Source: a virus
IMG/VR virus record: IMGVR_UViG_3300033148_005117
Span: 1-22,011 of that record
Strand: one strand, 5' to 3'
Length of the DNA: 22,011 nt
The notes under the pieces: generated by a model
Told to the model about the DNA's origin: nothing
Seen by the model: the letters and a program-made list of their open reading frames with translations, nothing else
Database searches by the model: none
Translations under genes and position numbers: made by a program
Shown: positions 4,226-10,626 of the stretch, one piece after another
Numbering within the stretch: position 1 is the first letter of the stretch
How the letters are laid out: each line of letters opens with the position of its first letter

Positions 4226-4486
4226 GTGAAACTAAATAAGAAAGAGCAAGAGGAAATTCACAATAATTTAGAATGGATTTTAGCTCTTGAAGATATTTTA
4301 ATGGAAAAAGACTTTTACCTAGAAACTTTTGGGACTGAATGGTTTTACTTGGTTGATTATAGCTGGAGAAAGGTTTATTATGCCACTGATTATCATTTTG
4401 ACAAGTTAATTGAATTAATAGAAAATGGAGAGGCATTCTTTCCTTATGCTGGTGAATTAGATAATTATAAAATAGAAGATGATTAA
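4226..4486 (+). CDS. First operon gene, third member of the LIDL..FPY.G family
   Basis: This 86-residue protein starts at GTG (AGAAGG upstream) and reads MKLNKKEQEEIHNNLEWIL. The C-terminal half has WFYLVDYSWRKVYYAT, a helix, then AFFPYAGELD. These align with LIDL.....Y and KFPY.GE of the genes at 2436-2729 and 2895-3176 on the other strand. It is therefore a paralogue on the opposite arm of the control region. It overlaps the next small membrane protein gene by eight bases. No cysteines or catalytic motif are visible. An early regulatory or host-directed role is possible only by position. Confidence 0.8.
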   Translation: MKLNKKEQEEIHNNLEWILALEDILMEKDFYLETFGTEWFYLVDYSWRKVYYATDYHFDKLIELIENGEAFFPYAGELDNYKIEDD

Positions 4487-4577
4487 TATTTTGTCAGTCA
4501 TCGGGTTTATTATCTATTTGGCCGTTTTGGCTATTCGAGTCGGGACGGCCAAAAATTATTATGGGAGGTTAAGATGA
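4479..4577 (+). CDS. 32-residue single-span membrane protein
   Basis: The frame starts MINILSVIGFIIYLAVLAIR and ends with a basic tail NYYGRLR. Residues 2-19 form one hydrophobic helix, and the positive tail would stay in the cytoplasm. It overlaps the upstream gene by eight bases and its stop overlaps the next start (ATGA at 4574-4577), exactly like confirmed gene joints nearby, which supports real translation. A similar 32-residue membrane peptide occurs at 5388-5486. Function unknown. Possibilities are host membrane targeting or lysis timing. Confidence 0.6.
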   Translation: MINILSVIGFIIYLAVLAIRVGTAKNYYGRLR

Positions 4578-4849
4578 AAAAAATAAGAAATTTTGAGGAG
4601 ATTTTAGTTGACTTAAGACGGGCTCAAAGACAATATGGATATGCCCGTCTTGAGTTAGACTGTTCTCAGGATGGGCCCGTTCAATATGAGCGGGCCCGAT
4701 TACGGGTACCTGTATCTACTTGTCCCCCCATTGATAAATGGGAGTGGGTAACACTTAGGGTTTATCTCCCACCTTATTTATTAGTAGGAGATATGCCAAA
4801 ATATCGAGAACAAAACCCCGATGTTTGGCTTGTTGGAGAAAGAGTCTAA
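4574..4849 (+). CDS. 91-residue hypothetical protein
   Basis: The ATG follows GGGAGG at a good distance. The product starts MKKIRNFEEILVDLRRAQRQ, then has a segment rich in Pro and Tyr (YLPPYLLVGDMPKYREQ) and ends VWLVGERV. It appears to be a small helix-plus-strand protein without membrane segments. The gene has locally higher GC, including two GGGCCC sites 26 bases apart. I recognise no family. Confidence 0.75.
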   Translation: MKKIRNFEEILVDLRRAQRQYGYARLELDCSQDGPVQYERARLRVPVSTCPPIDKWEWVTLRVYLPPYLLVGDMPKYREQNPDVWLVGERV

Positions 4850-4934
4850 ATCTAAAATCGAAATACTCGGTCATAGACGGCCGGGTATCTTCCCGGAGTT
4901 GGCCGGCCGGGAACTGATGAGATGGGCCAAATAA
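4821..4934 (+). CDS. Possible 37-residue small protein in the gap
   Basis: An ATG at 4821 inside the previous gene opens a frame MFGLLEKESKSKIEILGHRR ending GRELMRWAK at 4934, just before the next gene's ribosome binding site. It fills the otherwise empty 100 bases there. No clear ribosome binding site precedes it. The region has GCCGG-rich inverted segments (GGCCGGGTATC, CCCGG, GGCCGGCCGG) that could instead form a processing hairpin. Treat as tentative. Confidence 0.3.
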   Translation: MFGLLEKESKSKIEILGHRRPGIFPELAGRELMRWAK

Positions 4935-4950
4935 ATTAAAGGAGATCAAA

Positions 4951-5337
4951 ATGGCTAATTTACAAGATTTAAGAAAGAAAGAAGACGAAATTTTTGTTTC
5001 GGCGTGGAAATCTGGAGACTATGTTCCATCAGAGGCGCATGATGAATTAAATCATATTCAACGAGAAAAGATTAAAGTTTTAAAAGAAAAATGGGATAAA
5101 ATTTGGGGATTGAAACTTAATCAATATCAGTGGATAGATATTACAAATAGAAAGCTAATTTATAATTTTGAATTTGATGCAGTTGTTCCTCAAGTATCGC
5201 AGGAATTGAAGGATTTAATAAAAGAAAGAGAGATAATGAGCAAGAATGACTATTCTGCTTCAAAAGATGCTAGAGTTGTAGAAAAGATTTATAATGAAAT
5301 TGAAAAATTGGGTGGAGAAATTTTATATTGGGTTTAG
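4951..5337 (+). CDS. 128-residue helical hypothetical protein
   Basis: AAAGGAG precedes the ATG. The product starts MANLQDLRKKEDEIFVSAWK and is largely helical and charged, with likely coiled coils near residues 30-50 (ELNHIQREKIKVLKEKW) and 80-120. A middle segment WIDITNRKLIYNFEFDAVVP looks like strands. No cysteines or catalytic motif. A strong promoter begins three bases after its stop, so downstream genes can be expressed separately. No family is recognised. Confidence 0.8.
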   Translation: MANLQDLRKKEDEIFVSAWKSGDYVPSEAHDELNHIQREKIKVLKEKWDKIWGLKLNQYQWIDITNRKLIYNFEFDAVVPQVSQELKDLIKEREIMSKNDYSASKDARVVEKIYNEIEKLGGEILYWV

Positions 5338-5340
5338 GAC

Positions 5341-5369
5341 TTGACAAAATAAGTCTTCGAGCTTATATT
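5341..5369 (+). promoter_or_regulatory. Internal sigma70 promoter
   Basis: TTGACA (5341-5346) and TATATT (5364-5369) are separated by exactly 17 bases in a short intergenic gap. It would drive the genes from 5388 onward, including the ssDNA-binding-like and Cas4-like genes. Confidence 0.88.
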
Positions 5370-5387
5370 TAAAAGCGAGGCGAGCAA

Positions 5388-5486
5388 ATGGATGTAATAA
5401 CAATAATCTTTTGGGGCGGCATTATTGCTGGGGCTATCAGCCTTCTTGGGGCGGCAATAAATAAAATTAAAGGAGTAATAAAATGA
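5388..5486 (+). CDS. 32-residue membrane peptide
   Basis: The frame starts MDVITIIFWGGIIAGAISLL and ends NKIKGVIK. A glycine/alanine-rich hydrophobic helix (residues 2-22) is followed by a basic tail. It is the first gene after the promoter at 5341-5369 and its stop overlaps the next start (ATGA at 5483-5486). Its ribosome binding site is weak (GCGAGGCGAG). The size, position and layout match the peptide at 4479-4577, though the sequences differ. A GxxxG-like packing motif (WGGIIAGA) suggests self-association in the membrane. Function unknown. Confidence 0.6.
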   Translation: MDVITIIFWGGIIAGAISLLGAAINKIKGVIK

Positions 5487-5671
5487 TAAGGCATCCAAAA
5501 AATCTTGAGCGTTTGGATTTAGCTTATTACTATATTATGCAGGCTTGGGCTGAATTTGCTTTTGTTTGGAGAAATGAAGAAAGTAAAGAAGATATTAAAG
5601 AATTGAAAAAATGGGAAAAAACTCTTGATGAGTTAGCCACAAAAATAAGAGAATATCAAAAAGGAGAATAA
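5483..5671 (+). CDS. 62-residue helical hypothetical protein
   Basis: AAAGGAG lies just before the ATG. The product starts MIRHPKNLERLDLAYYYIMQ and continues with aromatic helix AWAEFAFVWRNEESKED, then a charged helix ending REYQKGE. It seems to be a compact helical hairpin. It is coupled by overlap to the membrane peptide upstream and followed two bases later by a zinc-ribbon gene. No recognised family. Confidence 0.75.
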   Translation: MIRHPKNLERLDLAYYYIMQAWAEFAFVWRNEESKEDIKELKKWEKTLDELATKIREYQKGE

Positions 5672-5673
5672 AA

Positions 5674-5871
5674 ATGATAAAGGATGCTTTTTCTGAGCCT
5701 TACTATTGTCCTAAGTGTGGAGTCTTTAGAAAAATGGAGTATTATCAGACAGGTAAGGTTATCTGCCCGTTTTGTGGGAATGTTTACGATATTAATCGGG
5801 ATTTACTGAAGCGATGGTGGGCAGATGAAATCTATTATCGAATTTTCGGTGAACCTTTGGGAATCAATTAA
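5674..5871 (+). CDS. 65-residue zinc-ribbon protein
   Basis: Two knuckles C-P-K-C-G (residues 12-16) and C-P-F-C-G (residues 31-35), 15 residues apart between the pairs, form a classic four-cysteine zinc ribbon. A helix LLKRWWADEIYYRIFGE follows. Such ribbons bind nucleic acid or proteins. The gene has a good AAAGGAG site. It stands just before the OB-fold gene, so a replication or transcription adaptor role is possible, but the sequence alone does not prove it. Confidence 0.82.
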   Translation: MIKDAFSEPYYCPKCGVFRKMEYYQTGKVICPFCGNVYDINRDLLKRWWADEIYYRIFGEPLGIN

Positions 5872-5902
5872 AAATTTCGAGGATGTTTTTGGAGTAAAGA
5901 CA

Positions 5903-6379
5903 ATGAAGATTGAAGGAAAAATCGAGAAAATTAATTGGAATCCCCTAAAAAATCGCTGGGCTTGTCAGGTCGGCGATGGGGATGATTATGTGTGGGTATC
6001 AATTTTTATGAATGATAAAGTCCCCACTGACTTGAAAGAAAGGATACAAAGCTTAAAAGTTGGTGATGAGGTAGAGATTGACGCTTACAAGAGTCAAAAC
6101 GGGCGATGGCTGAACATCAAAGATATTATTCCATGCAGACAAATTGACGAGGAAATAGAGGAAGAGTTGGAGGGAGAAGTCCCATTTGAAGAGGCAAGCA
6201 GGGATATAGATGAGCAAGGCGAGCAGTTAGAGCTGAGGGATATTCTCATTAGTCGGCAAGTTGCTCTTAAGGCGGCGGTAGAAATAGGGGTTGCGTATAT
6301 CCAAGCTGGGCACAAAGTCGGTGGGGACTATATTTCTAAATTGGCCATGGAATTTGAGAAGTATATTTTAGAAAGATGA
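5903..6379 (+). CDS. OB-fold single-stranded DNA-binding-like protein
   Basis: The ATG at 5903 is preferred to an upstream in-frame ATG at 5825 because GGAG lies eight bases before it and the OB domain starts here (MKIEGKIEKINWNPLKN). Residues 1-80 show the strand pattern of an OB fold, with WACQVGDGDDYVWVSIF and the closing strand VGDEVEIDAYKSQNGRWLNI, typical of ssDNA-binding proteins. An acidic Glu-rich linker follows (about 85-115), then a helical end ISRQVALKAAVEIG. The protein would coat single-stranded DNA during replication and recombination, and it overlaps the nuclease gene after it (ATGA). Acidic linkers in SSBs recruit partners, although here a helical domain follows instead of the usual acidic tip. 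Confidence 0.72.
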   Translation: MKIEGKIEKINWNPLKNRWACQVGDGDDYVWVSIFMNDKVPTDLKERIQSLKVGDEVEIDAYKSQNGRWLNIKDIIPCRQIDEEIEEELEGEVPFEEASRDIDEQGEQLELRDILISRQVALKAAVEIGVAYIQAGHKVGGDYISKLAMEFEKYILER

Positions 6380-7161
6380 TTATCAAAGAATCACCAAAGC
6401 TGGCTGAGATATATACTCAGCGAATTATTGACCTAGTCGAGGGCAGGCGAGAAATGCGAGCCGTTCAGTATGACCCTGAAGGGCGAAAAGAACATATCCA
6501 CGCCAGCGATTTAGACGGTTTGTGCCCATTGCCATCTTATTATAGCAGGGTCCTCTCTAATCCGCCACCACTTGACCCGCAGGCGGCAATGAAGTTTTTA
6601 AGAGGTAGAGTCATAGAGAGGGCTATTGCCCAGGAATGCCCACCAATTGAAAGGGATGGGATATGGTGCACTGTGGATGACATTTATCCCGAATGGATAG
6701 GACTAATAGAAATTAAATCAACTGCTCAATCTTGTGAAAACTTTGATTTTGTTCGAGATTGCCCGCAATGGATTACTCGGATGAAAACTTATTGTTATGC
6801 CTATGGGGAAAAAAAGATTGGATTGGTGGTGTTTTTTCTTGTAGGAAATATGCCAAGTTATAGTTTGTGGAATTTGAAAGACAAGAGTCTGCGGCGGGAA
6901 AAATACACAAGTGTTAATTTAAGGGCATGGGAAGTGAGGTTTAAACCACATGAGCTTAAAGAGAATTGGATTGAAATGTTGGCGAGAAAAGAAAAGTTGG
7001 AAGAAGCAATTAAGAAGGAAAAACCGTTTCCACCTGAGTATGTAAGACGGTTTTTGCCTGTTAATAAAGAGAAGTCGGGCGAGAAAGCATATTGGCAATG
7101 TCGAGGATGCCGATTTAAAGAGGTTTGTTATTTTTATGATGAGTATATAAGAGAGGGTTAA
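6376..7161 (+). CDS. Cas4/RecB-like PD-(D/E)XK nuclease with iron-sulfur cysteines
   Basis: This 261-residue protein carries the nuclease signature: GRVIER (77-82), acidic D101-D102, and IEIKS with E112-x-K114, followed by the helix QWITRMKTYCYAYG. One cysteine at 50 (DGLCPLPSYYSR) and three at the C-terminus (C242-x2-C245-x5-C251) match the four ligands of the 4Fe-4S cluster in Cas4, AddB and similar exonucleases. It probably resects or trims DNA ends in recombination or replication. It overlaps the SSB-like gene, which supports a shared pathway. There is no CRISPR array or cas1 here, so it is a phage replication nuclease rather than an adaptation protein. Exact polarity cannot be read from sequence. 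Confidence 0.85.
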   Translation: MIIKESPKLAEIYTQRIIDLVEGRREMRAVQYDPEGRKEHIHASDLDGLCPLPSYYSRVLSNPPPLDPQAAMKFLRGRVIERAIAQECPPIERDGIWCTVDDIYPEWIGLIEIKSTAQSCENFDFVRDCPQWITRMKTYCYAYGEKKIGLVVFFLVGNMPSYSLWNLKDKSLRREKYTSVNLRAWEVRFKPHELKENWIEMLARKEKLEEAIKKEKPFPPEYVRRFLPVNKEKSGEKAYWQCRGCRFKEVCYFYDEYIREG

Positions 7162-7163
7162 AA

Positions 7164-7364
7164 ATGAAAAATTCACCATATTTATCAGTTGAAAAAGAAA
7201 AATCAGCTTTATGGTTAGTAAGAGGACAAATATTTAAATGGTTGGATTTTTTAAGTTCTTATAAATTAAAAATATTCCATCATTTACAAGAAGAATTAGC
7301 ATATCATTTTGAAGAATGCTTAAATATTTTGGATTCAGTGTTGAAAGATGAAGAAAGAGGTTGA
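7164..7364 (+). CDS. 66-residue helical hypothetical protein
   Basis: GAGAGGG precedes the ATG closely. The product starts MKNSPYLSVEKEKSALWLVR and is helical, rich in Leu, Lys and aromatic residues, ending NILDSVLKDEERG. It has no membrane segment and one cysteine. It overlaps the next frame by 17 bases. No family is recognised. Confidence 0.7.
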   Translation: MKNSPYLSVEKEKSALWLVRGQIFKWLDFLSSYKLKIFHHLQEELAYHFEECLNILDSVLKDEERG

Positions 7365-7596
7365 TTTAATAAAACTATTTGGTCAATTTTGTGATGAATG
7401 GAAAAAAGAGTTTAATTGTGGTGATGATTGTGAGATATGTTGCCCATTATTTGCTTTTATTCAGGGCGTTTATAAACAAATCTATAAGGAGGTTAATATG
7501 AAGGATTCAGTAAGACAATATATGACTAAAAGTATTCCAATGGAAAAGAAAAAAACCAAAAAACCATCGTTCAAGAGGCATTGGCTAAACAGTTAA
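7348..7596 (+). CDS. Cysteine-bearing small protein that reads into a frameshifted gene
   Basis: The first 50 residues (MKKEVDLIKLFGQFCDEWKK and onward) contain FNCGDDCEICCPLF, a tight cluster C-x3-C-x2-CC suited to zinc binding. The same frame then passes without a stop through a strong TAAGGAGG site and ATG at 7498 and runs to 7596. The part after 7498 is better explained as the start of a separate gene whose remainder is in another frame (see 7498-7664). So the true protein may originally have ended near residue 49. Function unknown. Confidence 0.55.
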   Translation: MKKEVDLIKLFGQFCDEWKKEFNCGDDCEICCPLFAFIQGVYKQIYKEVNMKDSVRQYMTKSIPMEKKKTKKPSFKRHWLNS

Positions 7597-7664
7597 GAGT
7601 GAATCTTGCGGATATACAAGAACGATGGGAAAGCCTAAAAGAAAAATTAAAGGAGCAAGGATAA
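7498..7664 (+). pseudogene. Frameshifted small gene (A-rich tract) joined to the next gene by TAATG
   Basis: A strong TAAGGAGGTTAAT ribosome binding site precedes the ATG at 7498, opening MKDSVRQYMTKSIPMEKKK. Past an A-rich tract (7544-7563) the coding signal moves to the frame one base back, reading TIVQEALAKQLRVNLADIQE and RWESLKEKLKEQG, and stops at 7662-7664 in a TAATG overlap with the next start. That joint is characteristic of real genes here. One missing A would restore a protein of about 55 residues. It may be a sequencing or assembly error, a real mutation, or programmed -1 frameshifting, although no canonical slippery heptamer sits in frame. Confidence 0.6.
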
Positions 7665-7993
7665 TGGGTAAAAAAACATTAAGGGCTTTAAAGGAATCAA
7701 TTAAAAAATGGGAAAAGATACTTAATGAAGAAGGAAAAGATAAGGGAAGCGACAATTGTGCCCTGTGTAAATTATTTATAAAAAAGAAGTGCATTGGTTG
7801 TCCTGTTTATACAAAAACAGAAATACGGAATTGCGGAGGAACGCCATATGAAGATTGGTTGCATCACCAAGCAAATAACCACCTTTATGATTTTTTAGAA
7901 TTTTATATTATTAAATGTCCCGAGTGTAAAAGGATTGCTAAAAGAGAGTTAGAATTTTTAAAGAGTCTTTTGCCTAAAGAAAAGGGAGAATAA
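7664..7993 (+). CDS. Cysteine-rich zinc-binding-like phage protein
   Basis: The ATG at 7664 is preferred to one at 7625 because AAAGGAG precedes it and it overlaps the upstream stop. The 109-residue product has a helical start, then NCALCKLF, KKCIGCPVY, RNCGGTPYEDW and HHQANNH, and later KCPECKR. The order C-x2-C, C-x2-CP, C.GTPY..W is a layout I know from small phage proteins of unknown function and implies one or two bound zinc ions. It belongs to a set of cysteine-rich mini-proteins along this operon. Confidence 0.8.
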   Translation: MGKKTLRALKESIKKWEKILNEEGKDKGSDNCALCKLFIKKKCIGCPVYTKTEIRNCGGTPYEDWLHHQANNHLYDFLEFYIIKCPECKRIAKRELEFLKSLLPKEKGE

Positions 7994-7996
7994 AAA

Positions 7997-8185
7997 ATGA
8001 TTATTGCTTTAGTTGTGGGATTCTTATCAGTGGCGATGAGTGTTGTTTTTTTAATTCTGTATGTCGGCAAAGACAATAATATTCAATCAAAGCTGGGGAG
8101 CGTAGCGGTTTATTATCTCTTGTTAGGGGCAACACTGATAATCATGGGCGTGCTTAAAAAAATATTAACAATTTTAGGAAGCTAA
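7997..8185 (+). CDS. 62-residue membrane protein, two helices
   Basis: The product starts MIIALVVGFLSVAMSVVFLI and has a second hydrophobic span SVAVYYLLLGATLIIMGVL, separated by a short charged loop GKDNNIQSK. GGGAG precedes the ATG. The next gene, one base later, is also a two-span membrane protein. This pair resembles the size of holin/antiholin proteins but lies in the early operon, far from the lysis-type genes, so I do not call it a holin. Role unknown. Confidence 0.75.
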   Translation: MIIALVVGFLSVAMSVVFLILYVGKDNNIQSKLGSVAVYYLLLGATLIIMGVLKKILTILGS

Positions 8186-8186
8186 A

Positions 8187-8378
8187 ATGGTAGGATTATT
8201 TTTATTCTTGGCTTTAGTGGGGCTTTGTTTCGGCTGGTGGTTTATGGTAGTGTCGGAAAGGTGTGTTAAAGAGTATCGTCGGCGACAATATCAGTTTTAT
8301 GCTGTCGGGTGCTGGTTTTTGGGATTAATTTTGGCGTTAATAGCGGCCATTTATTTTATGGTGAATGGGTTATTTTAG
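8187..8378 (+). CDS. 63-residue membrane protein, two helices
   Basis: Hydrophobic segments at residues 2-22 (VGLFLFLALVGLCFGWWFMV) and about 38-60 (FYAVGCWFLGLILALIAAIY) flank a strongly basic loop KEYRRRQYQ, which by the positive-inside rule would face the cytoplasm. AGGAA precedes the start. It directly follows another two-span gene. It could be an inner-membrane protein that changes host membrane function during infection. No family is recognised. Confidence 0.75.
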   Translation: MVGLFLFLALVGLCFGWWFMVVSERCVKEYRRRQYQFYAVGCWFLGLILALIAAIYFMVNGLF

Positions 8379-8386
8379 GAGGGTAA

Positions 8387-9208
8387 ATGATTGACAAGTT
8401 TGATTGTAAGTATTTCCGCTATGATGAAGAAAAGGGGATGTATTGTAGTAAAGGTTATGCGAATTGTCTAACTAGTTGTTATGAAAGCAGTTTAGATTTA
8501 TCAGATGAAGATAAGGCGGCAAAAACGGCTTATTACATATTTTCTGGTGTTATAATTTTGCGGCAGAAATTAGAGGAAAATATCTTGTTGCTGGGGTTTT
8601 ATCTCAAGACAATTAGGGATAAAAAGTTGTATCGTTATCTTGATTGTTCGAGTTTTTCAGAGTTTCTAGGACAGCCAGAAATATCAATCAGGCGGTCAAC
8701 TGCTTATTCTTTTATCAGGATTTATGAGCTTTATTCTCAGCGATTAAACATTAATCCTGAAACAATCAAGCAGATTGGGCATGGAAAGTTGCAGATTATC
8801 GAGCCTGTTGTTGAACGCAATCCTGATTATTGGATTAATAAGGCTCTTGTATTATCAAGGGCAGACTTAAGGCGAGAAGTGAACGAGGAACTGGGCAAAC
8901 CCGAGCCTGAAATTAAGAGGGCTGAGCCAGAAGTAGATATGGATATACCCAATAACTATCTGGATTATGTAAAAAATCATGGGTGCATATTTCATCCTGA
9001 GAGACGAGTTGATAGGGCTCATTTTCCCAAGACTAGGGCGGCTGGAGCACCTAATGATTGGGTAATTCCTCTGTGTCGAGAGTGTCATCAGCACTATCAT
9101 GATTTAGGAGTGATAAGTTTCTTTGAAGCTTATCGGAATCAAGTGATGGGGTATTTTTACGAGACAATAAATCTTCTTTTTGAGAAATTAAGGGAGAAAA
9201 ACAAATGA
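8387..9208 (+). CDS. HNH-type endonuclease fused to a helix-turn-helix-like domain
   Basis: This 273-residue protein starts at an ATG preceded by AGGAGGG. The N-terminal 31 residues carry six cysteines (C7, C20, C27, C31 among spaced pairs). Residues about 60-150 resemble replication/partition-type DNA-binding domains: YLKTIRDKKLYRYLDCSSFS then ISIRRSTAYSFIRIYELY. After a Pro/Glu linker, residues 200-241 contain C200..H203, RAHF with H212, PLCREC with C230 and C233, and HQHYHDLG, the core of an HNH/zinc nuclease similar to phage recombination nucleases of the DUF968 kind. It may cut DNA at sites recognised by the front domain. It overlaps the next gene by four bases. Confidence 0.72.
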   Translation: MIDKFDCKYFRYDEEKGMYCSKGYANCLTSCYESSLDLSDEDKAAKTAYYIFSGVIILRQKLEENILLLGFYLKTIRDKKLYRYLDCSSFSEFLGQPEISIRRSTAYSFIRIYELYSQRLNINPETIKQIGHGKLQIIEPVVERNPDYWINKALVLSRADLRREVNEELGKPEPEIKRAEPEVDMDIPNNYLDYVKNHGCIFHPERRVDRAHFPKTRAAGAPNDWVIPLCRECHQHYHDLGVISFFEAYRNQVMGYFYETINLLFEKLREKNK

Positions 9209-9447
9209 AAGATTTAAGATTAAGAACAACAATCTTAAAGGAACTTGAAAAAGATTTGGATAAGTTTTTTTACTTATTAGAATTTTCTCAAAAATGTAAA
9301 TGTAAAAATTGCAAATGGTATGATTGGGAAATGGGAAGTTGTGCAAATAAGGAAGCATGGAAACGAGTGAATTTACCGCTAAATCCTACTCCTTTTCATG
9401 TAGCTTCTGATTTTGGTTGTATTTATTTCGAGGAGAAAAACAAATGA
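9205..9447 (+). CDS. Cysteine-rich mini-protein, C..C...FGC..F type
   Basis: A helical start leads to CKCKNCKWYDWEMGSC, and the end is DFGCIYFEEKNK. The order C-x2-C, G-x-C, FGC-x2-F recurs in the protein at 13736-13933, so the two are paralogues. The four or five cysteines probably hold zinc. The start overlaps the preceding stop (ATGA) and the stop overlaps the next start. Many phages carry such proteins in early operons without known function. Confidence 0.78.
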   Translation: MKDLRLRTTILKELEKDLDKFFYLLEFSQKCKCKNCKWYDWEMGSCANKEAWKRVNLPLNPTPFHVASDFGCIYFEEKNK

Positions 9448-9599
9448 AAGTTGAATTCTATAATCATTGGAAACAATTAAGTAAAGGGCTATGGTATATT
9501 ATTTTCCTTGAAATTAATGGTGGCGGAGATGGCATAAGAAAGAGCATAGCATTGACAATTTTGAATTTTGAGATTATTATACTATTGAAGAAAAGATGA
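9444..9599 (+). CDS. 51-residue hypothetical protein with hydrophobic strands
   Basis: The start at 9444 (ATGA overlap, GAGGAG upstream) is chosen over an earlier in-frame ATG at 9417. The product starts MKVEFYNHWKQLSKGLWYII and continues FLEINGGGDGIRKSIALTIL before NFEIIILLKKR. It seems to be a small beta protein with a Gly-rich turn, and I have the impression of similar phage proteins but cannot name one. Its last third also contains a promoter-like sequence for the helicase gene (9552-9580). Its stop overlaps the helicase start. Confidence 0.65.
   Translation: MKVEFYNHWKQLSKGLWYIIFLEINGGGDGIRKSIALTILNFEIIILLKKR
9552..9580 (+). promoter_or_regulatory. Internal sigma70-type promoter before the helicase gene
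   Basis: TTGACA (9552-9557), 17 bases, then TATTAT (9575-9580). It lies inside the previous gene, with transcription starting about nine bases before the helicase ATG at 9596. That would give a very short leader. Confidence 0.6.
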
Positions 9600-10624
9600 G
9601 CGATGAAACAAAAGAAGTCTTGGACAAGTTTTCTCTTTATGTTTTTCTTGAGGACATCAAGAAGTCTTTGGATGCTGAGAATATGGAAGAAGCTAAAGAG
9701 AAGCTGGCTCAGGTTCAACTCAAGATGGCATCTGATAGAGTGCTAGCAAATGAAGTTAAAGAATGGGTGGAAAGACAAGTTGGGGTTTTTACTAATAAGG
9801 ACATTTATCAAGAGCTGGACATTCGGAAAAGGAAGGACAAGAAGAATGTTTCTACTATCCTTGCCCGCATGGAAAAAGAAGGTCTTATTGAAAGGTCAAG
9901 AAAAAGGTCGGGAGTCTGGAGAAGGATTGATGATGAAGCCGAGCCAATGGATTTTGTTAATGCTCCTGTTGAGGAAGTGCCTGTTAAGTGGCCGTTTGGG
10001 ATTGAGGAAATGGTCAGAATATTCCCACGCAATATTATCGTGGTTGCTGGGCATTCTAATGCGGGCAAGACTTGTTTCTTGTTTAATTTTATCAGGATGA
10101 ACATGGAGATGGAAGACTACGATATTTATTATTTCAATTCTGAAATGGGGGAAATTGAGTTGAAGGAGAGGCTGGGAAAGTTTGAGGGAATGGATTTAGA
10201 TAGCTGGAAATTTTATCCTTTTGAGAGGTCATGTGATTTTCATGATGTTATTCGCCCTGATGACATAAATATTATTGATTATCTGGAAATTGGGGACTCA
10301 TTTTACATGGTGGCTAATCAGATAGCTGAGATTCACCGCAGTCTTAGCAAGGGAATTGCTATCATTGCTCTCCAGAAAGATAGAGGGCGAGATTATGGGC
10401 GGGGAGCTAGTTTTTCGCTGGAAAAGCCAAGGCTTTACCTATCTATTGACCCTGGGCGGATTAAGATAGTTAAGGCTAAGAATTGGCGGACAGAAGAAAA
10501 CCCTAATGGACTGATAAGATACTTCAAGATAATCCAGGGGGCAAAGTTTATTCCTGATGGCGATTGGCATAAAGATGGCGATGACCCCTTTAGAGATAAT
10601 CAGTATAAAAAAACATGGAGGTAA
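9596..10624 (+). CDS. DnaB/RecA-fold replicative helicase with N-terminal winged helix
   Basis: Residues 152-159 GHSNAGKT form the Walker A motif of an ATPase. FNSEMGEIELKERLGK (about 180-195) is the DnaB-like S-E-M..E...R motif, NIIDYLEI (225-232) is Walker B, and IAIIALQKDRGRDYGRG (from about 256) is the sensor/loop region where DnaB has an equivalent Q. Residues about 55-110 read as a winged helix (TNKDIYQELDIRK, STILARMEKEGLIERSRK). The protein would unwind or translocate on DNA at the fork. At 342 residues it lacks the DnaB N-terminal primase-interacting domain, replaced by the winged helix, which could load it on the origin. It is the main replication gene seen here. Confidence 0.8.
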   Translation: MSDETKEVLDKFSLYVFLEDIKKSLDAENMEEAKEKLAQVQLKMASDRVLANEVKEWVERQVGVFTNKDIYQELDIRKRKDKKNVSTILARMEKEGLIERSRKRSGVWRRIDDEAEPMDFVNAPVEEVPVKWPFGIEEMVRIFPRNIIVVAGHSNAGKTCFLFNFIRMNMEMEDYDIYYFNSEMGEIELKERLGKFEGMDLDSWKFYPFERSCDFHDVIRPDDINIIDYLEIGDSFYMVANQIAEIHRSLSKGIAIIALQKDRGRDYGRGASFSLEKPRLYLSIDPGRIKIVKAKNWRTEENPNGLIRYFKIIQGAKFIPDGDWHKDGDDPFRDNQYKKTWR

Positions 10625-10626
10625 TC

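Noticed and set aside
7544-7563. Canonical -1 slippery heptamer
   Set aside because: In the reading frame the heptamers are G-AAA-AAA and C-AAA-AAA, which do not fit X-XXY-YYZ. A plain indel is at least as likely.
7997-8378. Holin/antiholin pair
   Set aside because: The two membrane proteins sit in the early operon next to an HNH gene, far from the terminase and lysis-type unit, so size alone is not enough.
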